From positions 62,001-126,000 of the forward strand of contig NZ_LFXA01000008.1 of the NCBI RefSeq assembly GCF_001187435.1: a stretch of DNA of 64,000 bases, given 5' to 3'. Below, one piece after another: positions 44,001 to 53,086 of the stretch (positions are counted from its first letter, which is position 1; every line of letters begins with the position of its first letter). A program made the position numbers and the translations under genes. The stretch comes from Streptomyces caatingaensis. Its GTDB lineage: Bacteria; Actinomycetota; Actinomycetes; Streptomycetales; Streptomycetaceae. The notes beneath the pieces were generated by a model that was not told the origin of the DNA, did no database searches, and saw nothing but the letters and a program-made list of their open reading frames with translations.

Positions 44001-44611
44001 ACGAAGGAGGTGCGCAGCGAGAGCCGGCGCAGCGCGTCCCGGTGGTCGGGGCCGGGCCGGACGGGGTCCGGCTCGGGGGGCGCGCCGGGCAGCAGCGAGG
44101 GCGCGACGCCGTCCTTGGCCACGCCCCACACGCGCTCGGCGGCGCCGAGGAGGAAGGCGGTGACCAGCAGCAGGACCAGGGAGTTGCGCTCGGTGAAGTC
44201 GATCCACACCGGCGCGACGGCCAGCAGGACAGCGCGGACGGCGTCGGCGCCGACCATGGTCCAGCGGCGGTCCAGCGGGCCGGCGGGGGCGAGCACCGAG
44301 GAGAGCGGGCCCAGCAGGGCGGCGCCGAGCAGCGCCGTGGCGAGCAGCCGCGCGCCGATGACGGCGGCGACGGCCAGGGCGGCACCGCGGTAGCCGCCGC
44401 CGAAGGAGCCCGCGGCCACGGCCGCCTGGAAGGCCAGGAGCACGAGGACCAGCACGCCGAGGGCGTCGCCGACCCCTCCCGCGGCCTGGGCGCTCCAGAG
44501 CCGCTTCAGCGACGGGATGCGGAGCAGGGCACGGACGGCGCGCTCACGGGAGTCCGCGGCCAGTGCCCCGGAGGGGGAGGTGACCGGTGTTGGATGCTCG
44601 GCTCGCGTCAT
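41033..44611 (-). CDS. tmk: thymidylate kinase fused to an N-terminal MFS-like membrane domain
   Basis: A 1192-residue multi-domain protein. Residues about 30-495 are hydrophobic, with about 12 predicted membrane segments like an MFS transporter. Residues about 505-715 are a complete dTMP kinase: GGDGAGKST P-loop, TREPGATPIGKR, and the DR(Y/H) motif SDRYIDSSVAYQG. A very charged Glu/Arg coiled coil (about 720-870) and a disordered Pro/Thr/Glu-rich tail follow. The kinase makes dTDP for DNA synthesis. Fusions of this type occur in Streptomyces; why the kinase is membrane-tethered is not known. It is located between topA and holB. Confidence 0.92.
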   Translation of the reverse strand: MTRAEHPTPVTSPSGALAADSRERAVRALLRIPSLKRLWSAQAAGGVGDALGVLVLVLLAFQAAVAAGSFGGGYRGAALAVAAVIGARLLATALLGAALLGPLSSVLAPAGPLDRRWTMVGADAVRAVLLAVAPVWIDFTERNSLVLLLVTAFLLGAAERVWGVAKDGVAPSLLPGAPPEPDPVRPGPDHRDALRRLSLRTSFVALPVAAAALIAITLVSNLLGSGIDWFHLHQAALGSYLAAALFNASGVIVHFLPLPGAQAPVPRSPLEGLRRPKGAQGPDKGRTGGIPVFVLACAAVAGAIAAAVGVAVLQAYDLGGGPVAFGLLVLALTGGPVAGIRAAARILPGFSRRRLLALGLGVTGLALLVAGLVPDPTTGLLLVLLAGVSAGVVANTGHTLLDQETEEGARERTTAHLHAVVRVTVALGAVVAPVLAALIGPHRAESGSFVFAHGGAAFTLMLIGALLLPVGALVLGRTDDRHGVPFHRDLLDAVRDGDPAQAPARSGFFIAFEGGDGAGKSTQVQAIAEWIRAKGHEVVVTREPGATPIGKRLRAILLDVASAGLSDRAEALLYAADRAEHVNAVVRPALERGAVVISDRYIDSSVAYQGAGRDLSPTEIARINRWATEGLVPHLTVLLDVSPETARERFTEAPDRLESEPAEFHQRVRSGFLALAAADPARYLVVDAGQEPDEVTTVVRHRLDQDLPLSAAEEKALAEARRAAEEEARRRAEEEAARKAEEERLERERREQLARLRAEEEERKRREAEEAARREAERQAEEARVRAEETRRLAEEERRRREAEERVRAEEQERLREQAAEEARLRAEAEERRREKQRAAEEALLAAEAARTAAEAAREAGEAGETGVAAEAAAPDLSERGPLSERRSLSGSGSLSERGSAGSDRSGPGAGPGTQPSRGTPDEVPTVEQASVRGEAERTERLQAPSVHRPDPRETVRMRDADETLTVESPMVHRADPHEADAARGRDDSGDTTAVLPLGSADETEVLPPVTDGGRGEDATAVLPPVPPVPPVSPGKPAKPTKPAKSTKPARPAAPSAGSAPQRVTWGVGEGGAGSGGTGGAAGAKPAPARREDPVDRVPDWLFRPEDQDQEQEKQRPAPSPKAPADEADNVRTREMPRPGDGSEGTAAPGPRKPWRRPEWAEDATLADELLGPRDDDGGDTGGGKGPRRRGK

Positions 44612-44808
44612 CCTGCCAGCCTATCCGGAGCGCCTGAATACGGGCCTCCACGACGAACAGGCGCTCGAAGGACCCGGGCGGACGGCCGGGAAACGGCCGG
44701 GCGGCGGCACCGGAATCCCGGCCCGCCGCCCGCTCGCCGAGCATGCGGCTCACACCGACGGGGCGTGCGGCTCGCTTTCACGAACGCGCGGCTTCACGAG
44801 CGCGCGGC

Positions 44809-47637
44809 TCACTCCGCCTTGGCGGCCGCGGCCTTCTTGGCGGTGGTCTTCTTCGCCGCCGTCTTCTTCGCGGTGGTGGTCTTGGCCGCCGTGGTCTTCT
44901 TGGCGGCCGTCTTCTTCGCGGCGGTCTTCTTCGCCGGGGCCTTCTTGGCCGCCTTCTTCGCGGTCTTCTTGGCCGGGCCCTTGGCGCGCTTCTCCGCCAG
45001 CAGCTCGTAACCGCGCTCCGGCGTGATCGTCTCGACGTCGTCGTCGCGGCGCAGCGTCGCGTTGGTCTCGCCGTCGGTGACGTACGGACCGAAGCGGCCG
45101 TCCTTGACGACGACCGGGCGCTCGCTGACCGGGTCGGTGCCCAGCTCCTTCAGCGGCGGCTTGGCCGCGGCCCGGCCGCGCTGCTTGGGCTGCGCGTAGA
45201 TCGCGAGGGCCTCCTCCAGCGTGATGTCGAAGATCTGGTCCTCGCTCTCCAGGGAGCGCGAGTCGGTGCCCTTCTTGAGGTACGGCCCGTAGCGGCCGTT
45301 CTGCGCGGTGATCTCGACGCCCTCGGGGTCGGTGCCGACGACGCGCGGCAGCGACATCAGCTTCAGCGCGTCCTCGAGGGTGACCGTGTCGAGCGACATG
45401 GACTTGAAGAGCGACGCCGTCCGCGGCTTGACCGCGTTCTTGCCGGTCTTCGGGGTGCCCTCGGGCAGCACCTCGGTGACGTACGGGCCGTAGCGGCCGT
45501 CCTTGGCGACGATCTCGTGGCCGGTGGCCGGGTCGGTGCCCAGCGCGTACTCGCCGCTCGGCTTGGCGAAGAGCTCCTCGGCGTACGCGACGGTGAGCTC
45601 GTCGGGGGCGAGGTCGGCGGGGACGTCCGCGCGCTGGTGGCCCTCGGAGTCCTTCTCGCCGCGCTCGACGTACGGGCCGTAGCGGCCGACGCGCAGCACG
45701 ATGCCCTCGCCGACCGGGAACGAGGAGATCTCCCGGGCGTCGATCGCGCCCAGGTCGGTCACCAGCTCCTTGAGACCGCCGAGGTGGTCGCCGTCGCCGT
45801 TGCCGGCCTCGGCCGCCTTGCCGGAGCCCTCGGGGCCCTCGCCGAAGTAGAAGCGGCGCAGCCACGGCACGGCCTGGGCCTCGCCGCGGGCGATGCGGTC
45901 GAGGTCCTCCTCCATGGCGGCGGTGAAGTCGTAGTCGACGAGCCGGCCGAAGTGCTTCTCCAGCAGGTTGACCACGGCGAAGCTCAGGAAGGAGGGGACG
46001 AGCGCGGTGCCCTTCTTGAAGACGTAGCCGCGGTCGAGGATGGTGCCGATGATCGACGCGTAGGTCGACGGACGGCCGATCTCGCGCTCCTCCAGCTCCT
46101 TGACCAGCGACGCCTCGGTGTAGCGGGCCGGGGGCTTGGTGGCGTGGCCGTCGGCGGTGATCTCCTCGGCCGTCAGCGCGTCGCCCTCGGCGACCTGCGG
46201 CAGCCGGCGCTCGCGGTCGTCGAGCTCGGCGTTGGGGTCGTCCGCGCCCTCGACGTAGGCCTTCATGAAGCCGTGGAAGGTGATCGTCTTGCCGGACGCG
46301 CTGAACTCGGCCTCACGGCCGTCGCCCGCTCTGCCCGCGATGCGGACGGTGACCGAGTTGCCGACGGCGTCCTTCATCTGGGAGGCGACGGTCCGCTTCC
46401 AGATCAGCTCGTAGAGGCGGAACTGGTCGCCCGTCAGCCCGGTCTCCGCCGGGGTGCGGAAACGATCACCCGAAGGACGGATGGCCTCGTGCGCCTCCTG
46501 GGCGTTCTTGACCTTGCCCGCGTAGGTGCGCGGCTTCTCCGGCAGGTAGTCGGCACCGTAGAGCTGGGTGACCTGCGCCCGGGCCGCGCTCACCGCGGTG
46601 TCGGAGAGCGTCGTGGAGTCCGTACGCATATAGGTGATGAAGCCGTTCTCGTACAGCTTCTGGGCCACCTGCATGGTCGCCTTCGCACCGAAGCCCAGCT
46701 TCCGCGACGCCTCCTGCTGGAGGGTGGTGGTGCGGAACGGGGCGTACGGGGAGCGGCGGTACGGCTTCGACTCGACCGAGCGGACGGCGAAGGAGGTCTG
46801 CTCCAGGGCGGCGGCCAGGGCGCGGGCGCTCGCCTCGTCCAGGTGCAGCACCTGGGCGGCGTCCTTGAGCCGCCCGTTGGACCCGAAGTCGCGGCCCTGG
46901 GCCACGCGGCGGCCGTCGACCGAGGTCAGCCGGGCGGTGAAGGACGCGGGGTCGGACGTGTCCCCGCCGCGGCCGGTGCCGAAGGTGCCGGTGAGGTCCC
47001 AGTACTCGGCGGAGCGGAAGGCCATGCGCTCGCGCTCGCGCTCGACGACCAGCCGCGTCGCCACGGACTGCACCCGTCCGGCGGACAGGCGGGGCATGAC
47101 CTTCTTCCACAGGACCGGGGAGACCTCGTAGCCGTAGAGACGGTCGAGGATGCGCCGGGTCTCCTGGGCGTCGACCAGCTTCTTGTTGAGCTCGCGCGGG
47201 TTGGCGACGGCGGCCTGGATCGCGTCCTTGGTGATCTCGTGGAAGACCATCCGGCGGACGGGGACCTTGGGCTTGAGGACCTCCTGGAGGTGCCAGGCGA
47301 TGGCCTCGCCCTCGCGGTCCTCATCGGTGGCCAGGAAGAGCTCGTCGGACTCGGCCAGCAGCCCCTTGAGCTTCTTGACCTGCTCCTTCTTGTCGGCGTT
47401 GACGACGTAGACGGGCTGGAAGTCGGCGTCCACGTTCACACCGAGGCGGGCCCAGGGCTCGCCCTTGTACTTCGCCGGGACCTCGGCGGCCCCGTTCGGC
47501 AGGTCACGGATGTGCCCGACGCTCGCCTCGACGACGTATCCGGGGCCGAGGTAGCCCTTGATCGTCTTCGCCTTGGCAGGCGACTCGACGATGACGAGTC
47601 GGCGGCCGCCCTGTGCGGTCTCGCTGGTCGGGGACAA
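44809..47637 (-). CDS. topA: DNA topoisomerase I (type IA)
   Basis: A 942-residue enzyme that relaxes negative supercoils. It has the TOPRIM domain (VIVESPAKAKTI, DEDREGEA), the active-site tyrosine Tyr336 in GFITYMRTDS, and several C-terminal repeats (GRYGPYVxxG/DGRFGPYVTDG) instead of zinc fingers. It ends in a Lys/Ala-rich tail (AKKTAAKKT repeats), the processivity tail typical of Streptomyces TopA. The start is taken as TTG 47637 (protein SPTSETAQGG), with a purine-rich GGAAGAAGAG upstream; ATG 47667 is an in-frame alternative. Confidence 0.95.
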   Translation of the reverse strand: MSPTSETAQGGRRLVIVESPAKAKTIKGYLGPGYVVEASVGHIRDLPNGAAEVPAKYKGEPWARLGVNVDADFQPVYVVNADKKEQVKKLKGLLAESDELFLATDEDREGEAIAWHLQEVLKPKVPVRRMVFHEITKDAIQAAVANPRELNKKLVDAQETRRILDRLYGYEVSPVLWKKVMPRLSAGRVQSVATRLVVERERERMAFRSAEYWDLTGTFGTGRGGDTSDPASFTARLTSVDGRRVAQGRDFGSNGRLKDAAQVLHLDEASARALAAALEQTSFAVRSVESKPYRRSPYAPFRTTTLQQEASRKLGFGAKATMQVAQKLYENGFITYMRTDSTTLSDTAVSAARAQVTQLYGADYLPEKPRTYAGKVKNAQEAHEAIRPSGDRFRTPAETGLTGDQFRLYELIWKRTVASQMKDAVGNSVTVRIAGRAGDGREAEFSASGKTITFHGFMKAYVEGADDPNAELDDRERRLPQVAEGDALTAEEITADGHATKPPARYTEASLVKELEEREIGRPSTYASIIGTILDRGYVFKKGTALVPSFLSFAVVNLLEKHFGRLVDYDFTAAMEEDLDRIARGEAQAVPWLRRFYFGEGPEGSGKAAEAGNGDGDHLGGLKELVTDLGAIDAREISSFPVGEGIVLRVGRYGPYVERGEKDSEGHQRADVPADLAPDELTVAYAEELFAKPSGEYALGTDPATGHEIVAKDGRYGPYVTEVLPEGTPKTGKNAVKPRTASLFKSMSLDTVTLEDALKLMSLPRVVGTDPEGVEITAQNGRYGPYLKKGTDSRSLESEDQIFDITLEEALAIYAQPKQRGRAAAKPPLKELGTDPVSERPVVVKDGRFGPYVTDGETNATLRRDDDVETITPERGYELLAEKRAKGPAKKTAKKAAKKAPAKKTAAKKTAAKKTTAAKTTTAKKTAAKKTTAKKAAAAKAE

Positions 47638-47956
47638 CTTCGCTCTTCTTCCGGTCGCAATCGGCATGGGAGTTGCGGTGACGCTGCGGAGTGTGACGGT
47701 ACATCCCGCCCCCGTGTCAAACGGGGAAAGCCCGCAACGCCACTCGAACGGTAACCCGACAAGCGTCCTGTCTGCCGCCCGGACCGTCACACCGCTGGGA
47801 GGAACACGCCGCCCGCTCCCCTGGGGCGACGGTATCCGGACGATACGGGACACGCCTCACGAGGCGATCAACATCACCGTCCCGTGTGCCGGACAACAAC
47901 CGGAGGCCGCCGCACCGGCCCCGGCCCGCGTGTTCAGGTCGACCCTCGCGTTCCGG
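47638..47956. other. topA upstream region
   Basis: I see no gene in these 319 bases between topA and the methyltransferase stop. The region presumably carries the topA promoter, which in Streptomyces is supercoiling-sensitive, but no clear boxes were found. Confidence 0.4.
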
Positions 47957-49483
47957 TCAATCGGCCTCCGGGATCAGGAAGCCCTGCTCGACCAGGAGCC
48001 GGATCGCCTCGGGGGTGCGGTCGCGCAGCAGCACCGGATCCTCCCCGACGAGCTGGGCGATGGCGTCGAGGATGCGGCCCGCGGGGAGAGTCCCGTCACA
48101 GACGCCGGCGAATCCGGCGCCCACCGTGTCCACCTTGGTGGCCCGCCGCATGCCCCGGTTCTGCCGCAGGACCACGTGCTCCGGGTCCTCCGCGCCGGGC
48201 AGTCCGACCTGCTCCTGGACGACCTCGGGGGCGAGCCGGAAGCGGGCCTCGAGCAGCGCCGCGTCGTCGTGCGTCCGCAGGAACTCCTGCCGCTCGAAGT
48301 GCTCGCGGACGGCGGGGCCGAGCGGCTGCTCCACCGGGTGCGGCCACTCCTCGGCGATCACGGACGGCCGGCCGGCGCCCGATTTGACCAGCGTGATCCA
48401 GCCAAATCCGATGCCCTTCGTGCGCCGGGCCTCGAACTCGGCCAGCCAGGCGTCGTAGCGGGCCGCGTACTCTTCGGGACCCGCGCGGTGGTCGCCCGCG
48501 TCGCGCAGCCACAGCTCGGCGTACTGGGCCACGTCCTGCACCTCGCGCTGGACGATCCAGGCGTCGCAGCCGGCCGGCACCCAGGAGGTCAGCCGCTCGC
48601 GCCAGTCCTCCCCCTCGACGTGCTGCCAGTTGGCCAGGAGCTGGCAGTAGCCGCCGTCGTTGAGCCGGGCGGCGGCCTGCCCCACCAGCGTGCGGCACAG
48701 GTCGTCCCCGCCCATGCCGCCGTCGCGGTAGGTGAGCCGGGCGCCCGGGGAGATGACGAACGGCGGATTCGAGACGATCAGGTCGAACGTCTCGTCGGCG
48801 ACGGGCTCGAACAGCGACCCCTGGCGCAGATCGGCCTCGGGCGCGCCGGACAGCGCGAGCGTGAGCCGGGCCAGGCGCAGGGCGCGCGGGTTCACATCGG
48901 TCGCGGTGACGCGGCGGGCGTGCCGGGCGGCGTGCAGCGCCTGGATGCCGGAGCCGGTGCCGAGGTCGAGGGCGCTGCCCACGGGCGTGCGGACGGTGAG
49001 GCCGGCGAGCGTGGTGGAGGCGCCGCCGACGCCGAGGACGAGCCCGGAGCGGTCCGTCCCGGCCGGGCCCGCGCCGCCGCCGGCGATGCCCCCGGCTCCG
49101 CCGACCGCGCAGCCGAGGTCGGAGACGATCCACCAGTCCTCGCCGTCCGGGCCGCCGTAGGGGCGTATGTCCACCGTGGCGCGCACCTCGTCGCCGCCGG
49201 CGGTGAGCCAGCCGTCGGCGAGGCAGTCGTCGAGGGGCAGCGCGGCGGCCGCCCGGACGCGGGGGACGGGGCGCTGGAGGAGGAAGAGCCGGACCAGCGT
49301 CTCCAGCGGGCCGTCCCCGCGGGTCGCGCGCAGCGCCGGGACCGTCTCGCCGCGGGCGAGCGCGGCGTAGGCGGGGGCGCCGAGCAGGTCGAGCAGACCG
49401 TCGGCCGTGAAGGCGGCGGCGAGCAGGGCGTCGCGCAGCCGGGCGGTGCGCGACGGGGCGTCGGCGGAAGGGAGCGTACTCAC
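47957..49483 (-). CDS. class I SAM-dependent methyltransferase (HemK-like NPPF type)
   Basis: A 508-residue protein. The methyltransferase core has LDLGTGSGIQALHAA (SAM motif I, about 171-185) and the catalytic VSNPPFV motif, which is typical of enzymes that methylate amide or exocyclic nitrogens such as PrmC, RlmG and RsmC. N- and C-terminal extensions of about 150 residues each are typical of the actinobacterial group. The target is not known; ribosomal protein, release factor or rRNA are candidates. Confidence 0.85.
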   Translation of the reverse strand: MSTLPSADAPSRTARLRDALLAAAFTADGLLDLLGAPAYAALARGETVPALRATRGDGPLETLVRLFLLQRPVPRVRAAAALPLDDCLADGWLTAGGDEVRATVDIRPYGGPDGEDWWIVSDLGCAVGGAGGIAGGGAGPAGTDRSGLVLGVGGASTTLAGLTVRTPVGSALDLGTGSGIQALHAARHARRVTATDVNPRALRLARLTLALSGAPEADLRQGSLFEPVADETFDLIVSNPPFVISPGARLTYRDGGMGGDDLCRTLVGQAAARLNDGGYCQLLANWQHVEGEDWRERLTSWVPAGCDAWIVQREVQDVAQYAELWLRDAGDHRAGPEEYAARYDAWLAEFEARRTKGIGFGWITLVKSGAGRPSVIAEEWPHPVEQPLGPAVREHFERQEFLRTHDDAALLEARFRLAPEVVQEQVGLPGAEDPEHVVLRQNRGMRRATKVDTVGAGFAGVCDGTLPAGRILDAIAQLVGEDPVLLRDRTPEAIRLLVEQGFLIPEAD

Positions 49484-49550
49484 ACGACCATTGTCGGGGG
49501 CGCCACTGACAATCGGCGCGGCGGCCGTCGCGGACGACGGCCGCGAGTGG

Positions 49551-50114
49551 TCACTTCGGGGACTCGACGCCCTTCTTGCAGCTCTCCTGCTTCATCATCG
49601 CCTTGCCCAGCTCCCCGGACTGGAGCTTGTTGATGGCGTCGTCGCCCTTGCCCTTGAGTCCGTCGAGCCGCTTGGCCAAGTCCCTGAGCCCGTCGGAGAA
49701 CTTGGCCTTGTCCGAGGTGTTGAGGTTGTCCACCTGCTTCTTGAGGTCGGCGAAGGCCGTGGACAGCTCGTTGAGCGCCTTGACGGCGTTGTCCTGGATC
49801 GTCTTGCCGTCCTCGACGGGCGGGACACCCGCATTCTGCACGGTCGACGCGAGCGACTTGTATCCGGCGGAGATGGTCTCGAAGGCCGTCGAGTCGGTCC
49901 GCTGGACCTTCTTGGAGTCCTCCTCGCCCTGCACGGCGACGGTGCTGGCGAAGGCGTCCTTGGTCTTCTTCACCTGGGGCTGGAGCTGATCGCAGAGGTT
50001 CTTGGCCCACGTGTCGCGCTTCTTGCCGTTGTCCTCGCCACCGCCGCCGCAGCCCGTCAGGGCGAGGACGAGCGCCGCACCGCCGGACAGTGCGGTCACA
50101 AGCTTCTTGTTCAC
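49551..50114 (-). CDS. small lipoprotein
   Basis: A 187-residue exported lipoprotein. The signal peptide ends in the lipobox LALTGC, with lipidated Cys near residue 22 from GTG 50114, then a Gly/Asp-rich spacer and a mostly helical, charged domain (KDAFASTVAVQGEEDSKKVQ, LKKQVDNLNTSDKAKF). An AAGGGG site lies about 8 bases before the GTG. The function is not known. It lies between hppA and the methyltransferase. Confidence 0.85.
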   Translation of the reverse strand: MNKKLVTALSGGAALVLALTGCGGGGEDNGKKRDTWAKNLCDQLQPQVKKTKDAFASTVAVQGEEDSKKVQRTDSTAFETISAGYKSLASTVQNAGVPPVEDGKTIQDNAVKALNELSTAFADLKKQVDNLNTSDKAKFSDGLRDLAKRLDGLKGKGDDAINKLQSGELGKAMMKQESCKKGVESPK

Positions 50115-50350
50115 CGGATCGGCCCCTTCCATGGCTCTCGGCCCCGGAACTTACACGTCCCGCCGGTACGGCCCGCGAGCCGAGCATCCCATATGCCCCT
50201 TTATGTCGCCATGTGACCCAATCTCGATGTGGTGTTCACCGCGCCGGGAACCCCGCGGCGGCTCCCCGGCAAAGGCCGCCGACGGCACGGGGACGACAGA
50301 ACGGGCGGACGGCGCGCGATCCGCCGTCCACCCGTTCCCGGAGCGCACCT

Positions 50351-52744
50351 TCAGGACACCACCGCCGGATCGGCCGACTCCGGCGACCGCTCGGCACTGC
50401 CGTCCTCGCCGTCGACGGCCACCCCGCGCCGCTTGGAGAGGTACACCGCGACCACGATGACCAGCCCGGCCAGCACCGCGACCCCGATCCGCAACGGCCT
50501 GCTCGCGTCGGCCCCGTAGGAGAACTTCACCACCGCCGGGGCGATCAGCAGGGCCACCAGGTTCATCACCTTCAGCAGCGGGTTGATCGCCGGCCCCGCC
50601 GTGTCCTTGAACGGGTCGCCGACCGTGTCGCCGATGACCGTCGCGGCGTGCGCCTCGCTGCCCTTGCCGCCGTGCCGGCCGTCCTCGACCAGCTTCTTGG
50701 CGTTGTCCCAGGCGCCACCGGAGTTGGCCAGGAACACGGCCATCAGCGTGCCGGCGCCGATCGCCCCCGCCAGGTACGAACCGAGCGCGCCGACGCCCAG
50801 CGCGAAGCCGACCGCGATCGGCGCCATGACCGCGAGCAGCCCGGGGGTGGCGAGTTCGCGCAGCGCGTCCTTGGTGCAGATGTCCACCACGCGCCCGTAC
50901 TCCGGCTTCTCGGAGTGGTCCATGATCCCGGGGTGCTCGCGGAACTGCCGCCGCACCTCGTAGACCACCGAACCCGCCGACCGGGACACCGCGTTGATCG
51001 CCAGGCCCGAGAACAGGAAGACGACGGCGGCGCCCAGGACCAGCCCCACCAGGTTGTTGGGCTGCGAGATGTCCAGACTCAGGTTGGTCTCCGAGGACTT
51101 CGCGTGCACGTCGGCGACCGCGGTGGCGATGGCGTCCCGGTACGAGCCGAAGAGCGCCGACGCCGCCAGCACGGCCGTGGCGATCGCGATCCCCTTGGTG
51201 ATCGCCTTGGTGGTGTTGCCCACCGCGTCGAGGTCGGTCAGCACCCGGGCGCCGGCGCCCTCGACGTCGCCGGACATCTCGGCGATGCCCTGCGCGTTGT
51301 CGGAGACCGGACCGAAGGTGTCCATCGCGACGATGACCCCGACCGTGGTCAGCAGGCCCGTACCCGCCAGCGCGACCGCGAACAGCGCGAGCATGATGGA
51401 CGAACCGCCCAGCAGGAACGCCCCGTAGACCCCCAGCCCGATCAGCACGGCCGAGTACACCGCCGACTCCAGCCCGACGGAGATGCCGGCGAGGACGACG
51501 GTCGCGGGACCGGTCAGCGAGGTCTTGCCGATGTCCCGCACCGGCCGCCGCCCGGTCTCCGTGAAGTAGCCCGTGAGCTGCTGGATGAGCGCCGCCAGGA
51601 CGATGCCGATGGCGACCGCGACCAGCGCGAGCACCCGCGGGTCGCCGTCGTGGGTGCGGATCGCCTCGTCACCGATCCCCTTCAAGTCGGCGTAGCTGGA
51701 CGGCAGGTAGGCGAACACCGCGACCGCCACCAGCGCGAGCGAGATCACGGCCGAGACGAAGAACCCCCGGTTGATCGCGGTCATCCCGCTCCGGTCGGAG
51801 CGCCGCGGCGCCACCGCGAAGACCCCGATCATCGCCGTCACCACCCCGATCGCGGGGACGAGCAGCGGGAAGGCCAGCCCCGAGTCGCCGAAGGCGGCCT
51901 TGCCGAGGATCAGCGCGGCGACCAGCGTCACGGCGTACGACTCGAAGAGGTCGGCCGCCATCCCCGCGCAGTCGCCGACGTTGTCGCCCACGTTGTCCGC
52001 GATGGTGGCGGCGTTGCGCGGATCGTCCTCGGGAATGCCCTGCTCGACCTTGCCGACGAGGTCGGCGCCGACGTCCGCGGCCTTGGTGAAGATGCCGCCG
52101 CCGACCCTCATGAACATGGCCAGCAGCGCGGCCCCGAAACCGAAGCCCTCCAGCACCTTCGGCGCGTCGGCCGCGTAGACGAGCACCACGCAGGAGGCGC
52201 CCAGCAGACCGAGGCCGACGGTGAACATCCCGACGACTCCCCCGGTGCGGAACGCGATTTTCATCGCCCGGTGGGAAACGGCCGACAGATCCTTTTCCGC
52301 CTCTCCCCCACGGGCCGTCGCCTCCCGCGCCGCGGCCGCCACCCGCACATTGCTGCGCACCGCGAGCCACATGCCGATGTAACCGGTCGCCGCGGAGAAG
52401 ACCGCCCCGACGAGGAAGAACGCCGAACGCCCCAGCCTTTGCGTCCAGTTGTCCGCCGGCAGGAGCATGAGAAGGAAGAACACCGCGACGGCGAATACGC
52501 CGAGCGTGCGCAACTGCCGTGCCAGATAGGCATTCGCGCCTTCCTGTACAGCGGCGGCAATTCTCTTCATGCCGTCGGTGCCCTCTCCCGCGGCCAGCAC
52601 CTGCCGCAACAGCACCACGGCCACCACGAGGGCCGCGAGGGCCACGGCCGCGATGACGATCACGAGAACGCGGTTGCCGTGCGTGAGTTCAACCGCGAGA
52701 TTCTGAGTGAAGTCCACCTGTTCAGGGGTGAAGGGCCCCGCCAT
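50351..52744 (-). CDS. hppA: proton-translocating membrane pyrophosphatase
   Basis: A 797-residue integral membrane ion pump with about 16 transmembrane segments that couples pyrophosphate hydrolysis to proton transport. The pyrophosphate-binding motifs DVGADLVGK and NVGDNVGDCAGMAADLFE and the C-terminal GDTVGDPFKDTAGPA are intact. GNTTKA carries Lys where potassium-dependent forms have Ala, indicating a potassium-independent enzyme. It complements the soluble Ppa in this window. Confidence 0.96.
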   Translation of the reverse strand: MAGPFTPEQVDFTQNLAVELTHGNRVLVIVIAAVALAALVVAVVLLRQVLAAGEGTDGMKRIAAAVQEGANAYLARQLRTLGVFAVAVFFLLMLLPADNWTQRLGRSAFFLVGAVFSAATGYIGMWLAVRSNVRVAAAAREATARGGEAEKDLSAVSHRAMKIAFRTGGVVGMFTVGLGLLGASCVVLVYAADAPKVLEGFGFGAALLAMFMRVGGGIFTKAADVGADLVGKVEQGIPEDDPRNAATIADNVGDNVGDCAGMAADLFESYAVTLVAALILGKAAFGDSGLAFPLLVPAIGVVTAMIGVFAVAPRRSDRSGMTAINRGFFVSAVISLALVAVAVFAYLPSSYADLKGIGDEAIRTHDGDPRVLALVAVAIGIVLAALIQQLTGYFTETGRRPVRDIGKTSLTGPATVVLAGISVGLESAVYSAVLIGLGVYGAFLLGGSSIMLALFAVALAGTGLLTTVGVIVAMDTFGPVSDNAQGIAEMSGDVEGAGARVLTDLDAVGNTTKAITKGIAIATAVLAASALFGSYRDAIATAVADVHAKSSETNLSLDISQPNNLVGLVLGAAVVFLFSGLAINAVSRSAGSVVYEVRRQFREHPGIMDHSEKPEYGRVVDICTKDALRELATPGLLAVMAPIAVGFALGVGALGSYLAGAIGAGTLMAVFLANSGGAWDNAKKLVEDGRHGGKGSEAHAATVIGDTVGDPFKDTAGPAINPLLKVMNLVALLIAPAVVKFSYGADASRPLRIGVAVLAGLVIVVAVYLSKRRGVAVDGEDGSAERSPESADPAVVS

Positions 52745-52868
52745 TCGTCCTCCCTGACGTTTGGCACATGGGCGCGTGGCCGGCCCGCGAACGCGGAGCA
52801 GCCGCCACGCTCAGGCGTCCTGAGCTCAAGATGGACGGATTGTAGGGAGCATGACGTGATCTAAAACA
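52745..52868 (-). promoter_or_regulatory. hppA promoter region
   Basis: A TACAAT hexamer on the minus strand at about 52840-52845 is a good -10 candidate about 100 bases before the hppA start. No convincing -35 hexamer was found at 17 bases. Confidence 0.35.
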
Positions 52869-52870
52869 GA

Positions 52871-52898
52871 GCGCGCCGACCGGAATGAGTCGGCGCGC
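52871..52898 (-). terminator. terminator after the anti-sigma-like gene
   Basis: A perfect 10-base stem (GCGCGCCGAC at 52871-52880 with its complement at 52889-52898) and an 8-base loop lie between the ATPase gene at 53087 and hppA. It would separate the two transcripts. Confidence 0.75.
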
Positions 52899-53086
52899 AC
52901 GACGGCCCGCATGGAGATCACGTGAATGATCCGTAGCGCGGAAAGCCCCCGCGGTGAAGATCGGGGAATGCGCCCGGGGAATTACGGGCGCCCCGCCCGG
53001 GAGGCGGGCAGACGGCGGGACTTCCCTGCCGTACGCGCTTACGCCGCATCACGCAGCGGCAAGGGGACCAACGGCCGCAGACGCGG

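Noticed and set aside
40964..45010. 1348-residue frame antisense to tmk
   Set aside because: It mirrors the tmk gene in the opposite strand and has no domain pattern.
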